From contig NZ_CP063989.1 in NCBI RefSeq assembly GCF_014595995.2, positions 2,604,001-2,668,000 of the forward strand: 64,000 nucleotides of DNA, written 5' to 3'. Below the pieces are notes generated by a model. It saw nothing but the letters and a program-made list of their open reading frames with translations. It was not told the DNA's origin and made no database searches. Position numbers and translations under genes: made by a program. Positions 26,542 through 34,893 of the stretch are shown here, in pieces (positions within the stretch are counted from its first letter, which is position 1; each line of letters begins with the position of its first letter). This stretch comes from Actinomyces respiraculi (lineage in GTDB: Bacteria; Actinomycetota; Actinomycetes; Actinomycetales; Actinomycetaceae).

Positions 26542-27362
26542 CGCGGGGCAATCAGCCAGGCGAGGGCGAAGGCCGCGGTGAGCAGCAGGACGATCGTTGC
26601 CCCGGTGGGCACATCCACGGACCAGGACAGGTAGAGGCCGACGACGCCACCCAGGGCTCCGATGAGCGGGGCGAGCCACAGCATCGTCGTGAGCCGGTCG
26701 GTGAGCAGGCGCGCGGTGGCCGCGGGCGTCACGAGCAGCGCGAGGACCAGGACGTTGCCGATGGTCTGCACAGAGATGACGACGGCGAGGGACACGGCCG
26801 TGTAGAGGGCGACGTCGAGCAGGAGCACGGGCACCCCGGCCGCCCGGGCGGTCTCCCGATCGAGACTGACGGCGGTGAGCGGGCGGTGCAGGAGCAGGAT
26901 GAGGCCGACGACGAGTCCTCCGCCCGCAAGCACCACGGGCACGTCCGAGGCGGGCACGCCCGTGATGGAGCCGAAGAGGAAGTCCTGGAGGCTGCCGGCG
27001 TAGCCGGGCGCCCGCGAAATGATGACGACGCCGAGGGCGAAGGCCCCGACGAACAGGACCCCGATGACGGAGTCCTCCTTCAGCCGCCTGGACTGGCTCA
27101 GCAGGGCAACGAGCACCGCCGTCGTCACACCCGCCACGGCCCCACCCAGCACGAGGGAGCCGGACAGGATGAAGGCGATAGCGAGCCCGGGGAAGACGGC
27201 GTGGGCGACGGCGTCGCCAATGAAGGCCATACCACGCAGGACCACGTGGACGCCGACGAGCCCGCACACGATGGCGGACGCGACCGCCATGAGCAGCGCC
27301 CGGGGCAGGAAGGCCAGGACCGGGTTGAACAGGTCCATGAGGAAGTCGAGAGGCGTGAGCAT
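26478..27362 (-). CDS. Anchored repeat-type ABC transporter, membrane permease
   Basis: 294 residues, eight to nine predicted helices, ABC-3 (ZnuB/MntB) type. Family stretches visible are GVHVVLRGMAFIGDAVAHAVFPGLAIAF near the N-terminus, DFLFGSITGVPASDV, and QTIGNVLVLALLVTPAATARLL. It imports a divalent metal, most likely Zn2+ or Mn2+, with the ATPase and binding protein encoded just upstream. It is the last gene of a five-gene operon; its ATG shares one base with the ATPase stop (TGATG). The C-terminus is Arg/Ala-rich. Confidence 0.9.
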   Translation of the reverse strand: MLTPLDFLMDLFNPVLAFLPRALLMAVASAIVCGLVGVHVVLRGMAFIGDAVAHAVFPGLAIAFILSGSLVLGGAVAGVTTAVLVALLSQSRRLKEDSVIGVLFVGAFALGVVIISRAPGYAGSLQDFLFGSITGVPASDVPVVLAGGGLVVGLILLLHRPLTAVSLDRETARAAGVPVLLLDVALYTAVSLAVVISVQTIGNVLVLALLVTPAATARLLTDRLTTMLWLAPLIGALGGVVGLYLSWSVDVPTGATIVLLLTAAFALAWLIAPRHGALVRRLSLRSRAAASARA

Positions 27363-28111
27363 CAGGACACCCCCAGGGCCGTCAGCAGCGGGTTGCCCTC
27401 GCGCAAGCGGAAGGTCCGCACCCAGGGGTCGGGGCTCGACAGGTCGGCGGGCGTGCCGGAGGCGATGACGGTCCCGGCGACGAGGTAGAGGCGGTCACAC
27501 TGGGCGCGCGCGGCCACGAGGTCGTGGGTGGTCATGAGCACGGCGCAGCCCTCGTGGGCGAGCTCGCGGAACAGGTCCCCGAGCATCTCCTGGGTGGGCA
27601 TGTCGAGGCCGGTGAAGGGTTCGTCCAGGAGCAGGAGCTTCGGGCTCAGGGCCAGGGCGCGGGCCACGAGGACCCGCTGGCGCTGCCCACCGGAGAGCTC
27701 ACCGACGGGACGGTCCGCCAGGTTCCTCATGCGCACCCGCCCGAGCGCCCGCTCGACGGCCTGCTGGTGCTTCAGGCGGGGGCGGCTGATGAGCCCCAGG
27801 CGCAGGGTCAGGGCGGACATGACGGCTTCACGCACGGTGAGGGGGAACTCCCAGGCGAACTCGTGGCGCTGGGGGACGTAGCCGACGCTGGGGGTGGCAT
27901 CCGCCGTCGTGACGGTGCCCGCGCGCCGGGGGGTCAGGCCCAACACGGCCCGCAGGAGGGTCGTCTTGCCGGCCCCGTTGGGGCCGATGAGGCCCACGAG
28001 CTCGCCGGGGCGTACCTCAAGGTCAACGTCCCTGAGGACCGTCCGGCCACCGAGGTCCACGGCCAGGCCATGGACCTCCAGCGGCAGCTGCTCGTCACTC
28101 GTCGCCGTCAC
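27362..28111 (-). CDS. Anchored repeat-type ABC transporter, ATP-binding subunit
   Basis: 249 residues from GTG 28111, chosen because GGAGGA lies 7 bases upstream. The open frame further upstream is an antisense-like Pro-rich stretch inside the preceding gene. Walker A GPNGAGKTT, Q-loop in VPQRHEFAWEFP, signature LSGGQRQRVLVARALA, Walker B KLLLLDEPFTGLD and switch His in TTHDLVA are all present. It is of the ZnuC/MntA ATPase type and energises metal import. The start lies 17 bases inside the end of the upstream surface-protein gene, so translation is coupled. Confidence 0.92.
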   Translation of the reverse strand: MTATSDEQLPLEVHGLAVDLGGRTVLRDVDLEVRPGELVGLIGPNGAGKTTLLRAVLGLTPRRAGTVTTADATPSVGYVPQRHEFAWEFPLTVREAVMSALTLRLGLISRPRLKHQQAVERALGRVRMRNLADRPVGELSGGQRQRVLVARALALSPKLLLLDEPFTGLDMPTQEMLGDLFRELAHEGCAVLMTTHDLVAARAQCDRLYLVAGTVIASGTPADLSSPDPWVRTFRLREGNPLLTALGVS

Positions 28112-29264
28112 GCGTGTCCTCCTCGATGTCGGCGTCAGCGCTGAGGGAGTCCTGTGTGTCCGCCCACTGGCGGGCCTCGCGCTGCTCGCGGGCGACCGTG
28201 CGGTTGCGGCGGGCCAGCAGCGCGGCAAGCACCCCGAGGGCGACGAGGACGGCGGCGCCGCCCGCCCACAGCAGGCCGGAGGATGGACCGCGGGTGCCGG
28301 TCTCGGCGGAGGCGGCGTCGTCGGCCTCCATCGCACCAGCGGCGGCGGGTGTGGCGCCATCCTGGGCGGTGGCCTCGGAGCCGAGTGCGGTGGGGGCCGG
28401 GGCGGCCAGGGCCTCATCGGTGCTCGTCGCATCGCCGACGGCGAAGCGCAGGAGGGTCGATCCGCTCAGCTCAGTGCCCTCAGGGGTGGTGGCGCTGAAG
28501 GACAGCGCGGCCGTGTACACGCCGGGCTCGGTGAAGACCCAGTTGGCGTGCACGTGGGTGTTGGCGTCCACCCACACGTCCTGCGGCTCGTGCTTCTGGC
28601 CGTCAACGAGCAGCAGCGGCTCACCGAAGGTGCCGGACTGGGTGAACATCCAGGAGCGGCCCGGACCCTCGACGGGGCCGATCGTCATGGTGACACCGCG
28701 GTCAACGGCGTTGACGACGCCGGGGTCCTGGGTGTTCCACCCCAGCCACACGACGTCGGCGGCCTGGGTCTGGGGGATGACGTACCACTGCTGACCCTCC
28801 TCGGCCTTCATGAAGGCGTAGGCCTTGTCCGTGGGGGCGGGCAGCAGGGCGGTGTCGCGCACGCGCAGGACGACCTCGGCGGGGTTGCGCCACACGGGCG
28901 CGGGGCCCGAGTCGTCGCGCATCATGACCTGCCACTGGCCGTCGACGTAGCGGGGGCCGAGGTCGACGTGGCCGACGTCGATGACGGCGGCCCCCTGGCC
29001 CACGGACTCGCCGGAGGTGACGGTCTGCTGCAGGTCGGGGTCCTGGGCGTCCGCCGTCGGGGTGGTGGTGGCCGGGCGCACGACGCCCGGGGCCACGGCC
29101 GCCGGGCCCTGGACGGTGCCAGTGGCACCGGTGGTGCCGACGGTGCCGGGGGTGCTCGGTGCCGCGAGGGCGGGGGCGGTCAGCGCAGGCGCTGCCAGGC
29201 CCAGGGCGAGCAGGGCTCCGGCCACCAGGCGGGCGGAGCTCCGGGCGCGCGGGAGGTCAGTCAT
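28095..29264 (-). CDS. Membrane-anchored surface protein with one anchored-repeat (TIGR03769-type) domain
   Basis: 389 residues: signal peptide (about 1-35, SARLVAGALLALGLAAPALTAPALA), then one surface-repeat domain (about 85-270). The domain opens GHVDLGPRYVDGQWQVMMRDD, has WYVIPQTQAADVVWLGWNTQ in the middle, and ends HVHANWVFTEPGVYTAALSF. After a linker come a TM helix (LWAGGAAVLVALGVLAALLA) and an acidic cytoplasmic tail of about 45 residues. There is no sortase motif, so it is held by the helix, unlike the larger surface protein of the operon. It overlaps the binding-protein gene by ATGA. It probably assists metal capture at the cell surface (inference from context). Confidence 0.85.
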   Translation of the reverse strand: MTDLPRARSSARLVAGALLALGLAAPALTAPALAAPSTPGTVGTTGATGTVQGPAAVAPGVVRPATTTPTADAQDPDLQQTVTSGESVGQGAAVIDVGHVDLGPRYVDGQWQVMMRDDSGPAPVWRNPAEVVLRVRDTALLPAPTDKAYAFMKAEEGQQWYVIPQTQAADVVWLGWNTQDPGVVNAVDRGVTMTIGPVEGPGRSWMFTQSGTFGEPLLLVDGQKHEPQDVWVDANTHVHANWVFTEPGVYTAALSFSATTPEGTELSGSTLLRFAVGDATSTDEALAAPAPTALGSEATAQDGATPAAAGAMEADDAASAETGTRGPSSGLLWAGGAAVLVALGVLAALLARRNRTVAREQREARQWADTQDSLSADADIEEDTRDGDE

Positions 29265-30955
29265 GGTCTCTCCTTGGAGGGGGTGGCGCCCAGACACTGG
29301 GCGAGGGAGTCGGCGTTGAACCGCATCATGTCGATGTACGTGGGGGCGGCCTCGTCGAGGGTGTCGCCGTACAGGGGGCAGACCGCCACCCCGGCCTCCT
29401 CGGCGACCGAGCGCAGCACCGAGCGGGTGCGGGCCAGGTTCGGCTCGAGGAAGACGGCTGGGATGTCGAGGTCGCGCAGGGTGGCGGCCAGGCGCACACG
29501 GTCGGCCACGCTGGGCTCGACCCCCGGGTTGGGAGCGATGAAGCCGGAGACGCTCAGCCCGTAGGCGTTGGCAAGGTAGCCGTAGGCGTCGTGGGTGGTC
29601 ACGAGGTGGCGCCGGTCCTGAGGGATGGTGGCCAGGGTCGCGGTCACCTCCTCATCGAGCTCCTCAAGGCGGGTGAGGTAAGCGGAGGCGTTGGCCCGGT
29701 AGGTGTCGGCGCCGTCGGGGTCGACGGCGATGAGGGCTTCCTCGATGACGCGCACGTAGGCGGCGGCGTTGTGGACGTCGTGCCACAGGTGGGGGTCGAT
29801 GTCGCCGTGGACGTGCTTGCCCAGAACCGCCTGGGGCAGGATGTAGACGTCGGAGCCGGGTTCGCCCACGAAGCGGTAGCCACTGCTGCCGGGCACCTGG
29901 GTCAGGGTGCGGGGCGGGACCTCGAGGACGACGTCGTCGAGGTTGACGACGCTCATGGCGGCCGCGAGACCGCCTGCGTCCTGGGCGCGCTCGGCCAGAT
30001 CCTCGGGCAGGGAGGCGGTGTCGACAGCGAGGCTCACGCCACCCGTCTGCCCCTTTCCGGCCGTGGCGGACAGGTTCGCGGTGAGGTCGGCGTGCCCGGC
30101 CCCCAGCAGGCTGCGTCCCTCGGCGGCGGCGACCTCAGCCCCGGAGACGCCGACGGCGAAGACGGCGGTGGCCGAGCCGAGCTCGACGGGTGCGGCGCCG
30201 TCCGTCGAGCGGGTGCCGTCGGGGTGGAGCACGGCGCTGAAGGTGAGCCGGTAGATGCCGGGCTTGGTGAAAGCCCAGGACATGTGCTGGTGGGCGTCGG
30301 CCGGAAGGAGGGAGGTGTCGGCGTCGGCACTCACGCCGTCAGAGGTGGTGAAGCCGATCTCCGGGGCGCCGAAGGAGGTCACGAGGTAGGCGCTGGCATG
30401 GCCGGGGCCCTCGGCGGCGGTGAGGGTCAGGTCCACGGTGGAGGAGCGGTTGGCGCCGTGGGAGGCGCCGTCGCCGAGCACCCGCATGCCCAACCAGACG
30501 GTGTCCAGGGAGCGGTCCTCCACGAGGGGCAGGATCGTGGCCCCGTTCTTGGCGGCCTCCTCCGCGACGGACACGCTCATGGCCGAGGGCGGCAGGTTCG
30601 AGTCGAGGGTGCGGATGAGGGCGTGCTCCTCCAGCAGGAGGTAGTTCGACAGCGCAAGGTCGGCGTAGGCCACGTCGCGCACGGAACGCAGGGAGGGCTC
30701 CCAGGAGTGGGGGTCGGCGCCGTCGGGCACCATCTGGGTGACGCGGGCGCGGTCCCCGGCGACGTTGCGGGCCAGGTCCGCGAGGATGCCGGTGGTGGCG
30801 ACGACGTTGAGGACGCCGTCCGTGGCGGGATCCATGCTGCCCAGCCCCCCGGCGGGCAGGGCGCAGCCACCCGCCAGGGCGGTGGCCAGGGTGCTCACGA
30901 GGAGCGCCGAGGTCACCGCCCTGCGGGTCGGGCCGTGCCGGGGAGTGCAGGTCAC
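29261..30955 (-). CDS. Anchored repeat-type ABC transporter, metal-binding lipoprotein with inserted surface-repeat domain
   Basis: 564 residues from a GTG that overlaps the upstream stop (GTGA). Lipobox LAGG-C with Cys31. The ZnuA/PsaA-type cluster A-1 fold is split. The N-terminal lobe has DGADPHSWEPS (H83 ligand). A roughly 230-residue insert (about 140-375) carries an anchored-repeat domain with TVWLGMRVLGDG and HQHMSWAFTKPG. The fold then resumes with GDIDPHLWHD (H389), TTHDAYGY (H455) and PLYGDTLDE (D531). These match the His/Glu/Asp metal site of zinc/manganese binding proteins. Normal ZnuA is about 300 residues, so the insert explains the length. It is the architecture of the family described as anchored repeat-type substrate-binding protein. 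Confidence 0.9.
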   Translation of the reverse strand: MTCTPRHGPTRRAVTSALLVSTLATALAGGCALPAGGLGSMDPATDGVLNVVATTGILADLARNVAGDRARVTQMVPDGADPHSWEPSLRSVRDVAYADLALSNYLLLEEHALIRTLDSNLPPSAMSVSVAEEAAKNGATILPLVEDRSLDTVWLGMRVLGDGASHGANRSSTVDLTLTAAEGPGHASAYLVTSFGAPEIGFTTSDGVSADADTSLLPADAHQHMSWAFTKPGIYRLTFSAVLHPDGTRSTDGAAPVELGSATAVFAVGVSGAEVAAAEGRSLLGAGHADLTANLSATAGKGQTGGVSLAVDTASLPEDLAERAQDAGGLAAAMSVVNLDDVVLEVPPRTLTQVPGSSGYRFVGEPGSDVYILPQAVLGKHVHGDIDPHLWHDVHNAAAYVRVIEEALIAVDPDGADTYRANASAYLTRLEELDEEVTATLATIPQDRRHLVTTHDAYGYLANAYGLSVSGFIAPNPGVEPSVADRVRLAATLRDLDIPAVFLEPNLARTRSVLRSVAEEAGVAVCPLYGDTLDEAAPTYIDMMRFNADSLAQCLGATPSKERP

Positions 30956-33771
30956 GCGGTCACGGCCTTGCGGCGCCGAGCGGCCACGAGGACGAGTCCG
31001 GCCATGACGAGCGCGGTGGACGCGAGCACGATGTCGCCCGAGTCGGTACCGGTGCGCGCCAGATTGAGGTCGCAGGGCTTGCCGTCAGGCGTGCGGCCGA
31101 CGACCTCCTTGACCATCGGGCGGCCGCCCGGGCCCTTCTCCCCGGTGAGGGTGAGGGTCCCGGCGGCGTCGGCACCGCCCGCACCGCCCGCACCGGAGGT
31201 GGAGCCCTTGAGGTCCGCGCCGGTGGGGGTGACGGTCATGGTGAGCGTGAGCGTGTACGTGCCGGGCTCGGTGAACACCCAGTTCTGGTGGGCGTGGGTG
31301 TTGGCCGGCAGGTGGTAGGCACTGCCCGCACCGTCGAAGACGTGCTCGCCCACACCACCGCCGAGGGCGCCGGCGTTGAAGACGGCGACCCTGCCGGGGC
31401 CGCTGACGGCGTCGAGGCTGAAGGTCACGCCACCCTTGGTGCCGTTGACGATCTCCTCGCGCTGGGAGTTCATGCCCAGCCAGGGCACGCCGGCGATCTG
31501 GGTGGAGGGGATCATCCACACGGTCTGGCCCTGGTTCGCGACGAAGGACAGGGCAGCGGGAGCCTGAATCGCGGCCGCGTCACCCAGGGCGAAGGTGAGG
31601 GACTCAGGGGCGACCCAGCTCGCGGGCTGGCTGCGGTCGTCCTTGATGCGGGCCACAAGAGTGCCGTCCTCGATGGCGGGGCCGAGGTCGAAGTGACCCT
31701 CGGTGGCGGTGCCGGTGGCGCCGGGGCCCACCTGGAAGGTCAGGGTCGTCGTCGCGCTGTTGGCGGTGGCGCCGGAGGATCCCGAGGAGGCGTTGGAGCC
31801 GGCGAGACGGGCGGCCTCCTCCTCGGTGGCCTCACGGGTGATGGTCGTGGCGACGCACTGGCCGGAGGCGGCGGCGCGAGAGGCGCCAGCGCTGCCAGCG
31901 CCACCGGCGCGGCTGTTGCCGGCGCCAGGGACGGAGGCGGCCGGGGCGGCGACGACGTTGGAGGGGTCCTGGGCGGCGACGACGTTGGTGGGTGCCGCAG
32001 CCTCGCCCGCGCTGCGCAGGGCGGTGCGGGCGCCGGACTGCTGGGCGGTACCCGGCTGCTTCGGGGCGGCGGGGGTCACGCAGCTGGAGCGCTCGCCCAC
32101 GTCAATGGTGTACGTCTGCTCGCTGGTCTGGGCGGCGGTGCCGTCGTCCTTGGTGGCGGTGGCCTTGACGGTCAGGACGTAGCGCCCGGCGTGGGAGAAG
32201 ACCCAGGTGACGTGCTTGTGGGCCGGGTAGGGCTGGGTGATGACCGAGCCCGCCGGGTTCAGGGCGTAGCCGCCGTCGGACAGCACGGACTCAAGACCGA
32301 GCAGGCTGCCACCGGCGAAGGCGTGGATGGTCCCGTTCTCCGGGCCGGTGTAGCCCACCTCGAAGGTGGCGCCGGTGTAGCCGCCCTGGCGGGAGGAGAG
32401 CGTGTCCCAGCCGGGCCACACGATGTGGGCCTGGTCGGTGCCGTTGGCGTCGAGGACGTAGCCGGCGGTGGGCAGGCTCGGGATCTGGTTGCGCAGGTCC
32501 TGGGGCAGGGTGGTGTAGGTCGACTCCTCGCGGGCGGGCTTGCCGTCGCTGCCGGGGACCGTGTAGTTCTCCTTGACCGAGAGCAGGACGGTGCTGGGAT
32601 CGTGCAGGACGCCGTGGCCGGTGACGTCCTCCTTGAGCAGGAGGGACAGGTTGCCGGAGGCGTCGCTCGTGAGGTCGAACATGTCGACGTGGCCGTGGTC
32701 GAGGACGGTCTCGAAGCCGTCGGTGTTGCCGAGGAGTGCGCAGGCGTTGGTGCCGGGGGCCGGGGCGGCCGGGGCCGTGCGCGCCGTGGTGGCCGGGGCG
32801 CTGGGCGTCGTCGTCGGCTCGGTGGTCGGCTCGACGGTCGGCTCAGTGGTGGGCGTCGTCGGCTCGGTGGTCGGCTCGACGACGGGGTCAGTGGTGGGCT
32901 GCGTCGCCGGCTCGACGACGGGCTCCTCCGGCTGCGGGGCGCTCTCGCCGACCTGGATCGTGTAGGTCACGGCCTGAGTCTGGGCAGAGGAGGCCAACCC
33001 CGTGGTGCTCGCCGAGTACGCGGTAGCGGTCAGGACGTAGGTGCCGGGCTGGGTGAAGACCCACGTGGCGGCTCCCGTCAGCGGGGCGACCTCGGCCTGT
33101 CCCGCCGACTGGCGTCCCACCTGGAGGACGTCGTTGGATTCCACGCCCTCGTCGTCGGGTCCGACGCCGGGGGCCAGCTCCAGCGAGCCGGAGCGCAGCA
33201 GGGACGTGAGGTTGGCGGTCTGACCGGAGGGGTCGGGCTGGGCGAGGAAGACCTTGGCGCCCTGGGGGCCGGTCCAGCTCAGGCGCACGTTCGAGCCGTC
33301 GTAGAGGAAGGGGGCCGAGGCGACGCCGGTGGCGTCCCATCCCAGGGTGAGCGGGCCGCCGGGGGCGACGGTCCAGCCGGAGGTCGCGCCCGCAGCCACG
33401 AGGGCCGGGTCGGTGATGGGGGCGGCGGCGCCGGGGACGGAGATGAGGGTCGTCTCCGGTGCGACGGGGGTGTTGTCAACCGTCATGCCCAGGCCGATCA
33501 TCCTGGTTTCGGGGTCGGTGCCGTACAGGTGGAAGAGGTTGACTCGCCCGGAGCTCACGCGGTCCATCTCATCGGGCTGCACGGCGGCCGCCTGCGGGGA
33601 CAGCGCCGGGACAGCGCCCGCCAAGGCCAAGGCGAGGACCGCCAGGAGGCTCAGGAGAGCGGCGAGGGAAGCAGCGGCGGCTCGGGTCCCGCTCAAGGCT
33701 GTGGAGCGTGATCCTGCGAGGCGGGAGAGCCGGAGCTCCCACTCGCGCAGGTGGGCAAAGGGGCTGGCCAT
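30952..33771 (-). CDS. Cell-wall-anchored surface protein with three anchored-repeat domains and a LARTG sorting signal
   Basis: 939 residues, first gene of the operon. Signal peptide about 30-63. Domain 1 (about 70-270, ending TWVFTQPGTYVLTATAY); a Thr/Pro/Glu linker of TTEPTVEPTTEP type; domain 2 (about 345-560, HKHVTWVFSHAGRYVLTVKA); an Ala-rich linker; domain 3 (about 690-880, HAHQNWVFTEPGTYTLTLTM). The C-terminus at 904-939 is LARTG, then a hydrophobic stretch and RRRK: a sortase signal with Ala in place of the usual Pro. Domains match the actinobacterial surface-anchored repeat (TIGR03769). The HxHxxWxF motif of domains 2 and 3 could bind metal; domain 1 lacks those histidines. Likely a wall-fixed partner of the importer. 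Confidence 0.88.
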   Translation of the reverse strand: MASPFAHLREWELRLSRLAGSRSTALSGTRAAAASLAALLSLLAVLALALAGAVPALSPQAAAVQPDEMDRVSSGRVNLFHLYGTDPETRMIGLGMTVDNTPVAPETTLISVPGAAAPITDPALVAAGATSGWTVAPGGPLTLGWDATGVASAPFLYDGSNVRLSWTGPQGAKVFLAQPDPSGQTANLTSLLRSGSLELAPGVGPDDEGVESNDVLQVGRQSAGQAEVAPLTGAATWVFTQPGTYVLTATAYSASTTGLASSAQTQAVTYTIQVGESAPQPEEPVVEPATQPTTDPVVEPTTEPTTPTTEPTVEPTTEPTTTPSAPATTARTAPAAPAPGTNACALLGNTDGFETVLDHGHVDMFDLTSDASGNLSLLLKEDVTGHGVLHDPSTVLLSVKENYTVPGSDGKPAREESTYTTLPQDLRNQIPSLPTAGYVLDANGTDQAHIVWPGWDTLSSRQGGYTGATFEVGYTGPENGTIHAFAGGSLLGLESVLSDGGYALNPAGSVITQPYPAHKHVTWVFSHAGRYVLTVKATATKDDGTAAQTSEQTYTIDVGERSSCVTPAAPKQPGTAQQSGARTALRSAGEAAAPTNVVAAQDPSNVVAAPAASVPGAGNSRAGGAGSAGASRAAASGQCVATTITREATEEEAARLAGSNASSGSSGATANSATTTLTFQVGPGATGTATEGHFDLGPAIEDGTLVARIKDDRSQPASWVAPESLTFALGDAAAIQAPAALSFVANQGQTVWMIPSTQIAGVPWLGMNSQREEIVNGTKGGVTFSLDAVSGPGRVAVFNAGALGGGVGEHVFDGAGSAYHLPANTHAHQNWVFTEPGTYTLTLTMTVTPTGADLKGSTSGAGGAGGADAAGTLTLTGEKGPGGRPMVKEVVGRTPDGKPCDLNLARTGTDSGDIVLASTALVMAGLVLVAARRRKAVTA

Positions 33772-33798
33772 GGGACGGACCTTTCCGACGTCGGGTAA

Positions 33799-33813
33799 TG
33801 GGAATCATTCTCG
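33799..33813. promoter_or_regulatory. Candidate Zur box in front of the anchored-repeat ABC operon
   Basis: TGGGAATCATTCTCG, with a perfect GAATCATTC dyad core at 33802-33810, lies 28 bases before the first start codon of the operon. It resembles actinobacterial Zur boxes of TGAAAATGATTTTCA type (10 of 14 comparable positions). This suggests zinc repression of the whole five-gene unit. Confidence 0.6.
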
Positions 33814-33944
33814 CCCTAAGTAGACCTCAGCCCGCACGGGAAGGCAAACCGGACGGATGTCTCGGTCAACAGCATGCTCATGGCCACCGCCTCGGGCACC
33901 GCCGTGCGCTTCACCCCCGTGCGGTCATCGCGAGCGCCGCACCG

Positions 33945-34021
33945 CCCACCGCGAGCGCCGCGCGAACCCCTGGGGTGGCGCCCCACCCACCGCGAGCGCC
34001 GCGCGAACCCCTGGGGTGGCG
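33945..34021. repeat. 36-bp direct duplication inside the transposase remnant
   Basis: Identical 36-bp copies begin at 33945 and 33986 (CCCACCGCGAGCGCCGCGCG and following), a 41-bp period that is not a multiple of three. Confidence 0.9.
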
Positions 34022-34327
34022 TCCCACCACGCTGCAGGTGCGGGTGCACTGGTACCGCTGCGCCGGTTGCGCTCACGTGTGGCGCCAGAGCACGCAGGCG
34101 GCGGCCCAGCCGCGCTCGAAGATCTCCCGGGCGGGCCTGAGGCGGGCCCTGAGCGGGATCGTGGTGCAGCACCTGTCCATGGCCCGGGTGGCCCAGGGCC
34201 TTGGCGTGTCATGGAGCACGGCCAACGAGGCGGTCCTGGCCGAGGGCAAGCGCGTGCTGATCGACAGGCCGGGCCGGTTGTGACGGCGTCAGGGTCATCG
34301 AGGTCGATGATCCCCCCGCTGCGCTCT

Positions 34328-34440
34328 CATACGGGAGGTACCCCCCGCACCCGTGCGCCCGCTCCACGAGTGAGGTCGTCTCCCCCTCGCCGTCGGCCCG
34401 GGCATACGGGAGGTACCCCCCGCACCCGTGCGCCCGCTCC
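34328..34440. repeat. 38-bp direct repeat, two copies 75 bp apart
   Basis: CATACGGGAGGTACCCCCCG begins identical 38-bp copies at 34328 and 34403. Both lie in the DNA that interrupts the transposase remnant. Confidence 0.9.
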
Positions 34441-34513
34441 CGCTCTCACAGTCCGCCTCCGCTCCGGCAGCTCGCGCGATCCCCACACCTACGACCGGAC
34501 TCGGCGTGCGTGG

Positions 34514-34645
34514 GTTGATCTCGTTCCCCGTGCGTTGATCTCGTTCCCCATGCGTTGATCTCGTTCGTTGAGGGAACGAGATCAACGGTTCGCGAACGAG
34601 ATCGACGGCCCTCGAACGAGATCGACGACGGGGAACGAGGCGAAG
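34514..34645. repeat. Mirrored 20-bp-phased repeat array 1 (3 forward + 3-4 inverted)
   Basis: GTTGATCTCGTTC occurs at 34514, 34534 and 34554, exactly 20 bp apart. Its reverse complement form GAACGAGATC(A/G)AC follows at 34574, 34594 and 34614, with a decayed unit near 34633. The two halves are separated by a 7-base loop, so the whole can pair as a long hairpin. It lies within the sequence that splits the ISL3 transposase remnant. Confidence 0.9.
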
Positions 34646-34699
34646 GATGGAGGTGACCGACAGGGGTCCCGGACGAGCCACCCGCCGCCGCTTGACACA

Positions 34700-34724
34700 C
34701 CACATAGGGGCAGCCCCTATGTGG
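34700..34724. repeat. 11-bp-arm hairpin at the right junction of the interrupted transposase
   Basis: CCACATAGGGG-CAG-CCCCTATGTGG is a perfect inverted repeat. Its right arm merges into the resumed transposase sequence (ATGTGGCGCCAC). Confidence 0.85.
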
Positions 34725-34893
34725 CGCCACACGCTCACGGGCGACACGTACGTCACCGTGGTCATCGACCTGACCCCGCCAGGGCACCGGCACGGCCCGT
34801 CTGCCGGGCATGGTTCCCGCACGCTCGAAGCAAGTGTTCACGAGCTGGCTGGCCGCCCGTCCCCACCCACGCCCCTGCTCACACTTCCGCCCA

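Larger units (their letters stand above)
33857..34857 (+). pseudogene. ISL3-family transposase remnant, frameshifted and split by about 410 bp of other sequence
   Basis: Segment 1 (about 34015-34307) encodes LGWRPTTLQVRVHWYRCAGC, HVWRQSTQAAAQPRSKISRAG and LGVSWSTANEAVLAEGKRVL. After a frameshift at the TGA near 34280 it continues DGVRVIEVDD. Segment 2 resumes near 34719 with MWRHTLTGDTYVTVVIDLTP and, after another shift, GTARLPGMVPARSKQVFTSW. In intact ISL3 transposases VDEHVWRHT is continuous, so the DNA between 34308 and about 34718 is foreign to the gene. The N-terminal zinc-finger region is also disturbed by a 36-bp duplication. Neither IS end nor the C-terminal half is present. Not functional. 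Confidence 0.8.

Noticed and set aside
31288-33711. Long Gly/Val-rich open frame opposite the large surface protein
   Set aside because: Antisense shadow; the reverse-strand gene has a signal peptide, domains and a sorting signal.
33857-34857. Functional insertion sequence
   Set aside because: The transposase has at least two frameshifts, an internal 410-bp interruption and no C-terminal half, and no terminal inverted repeats were found.
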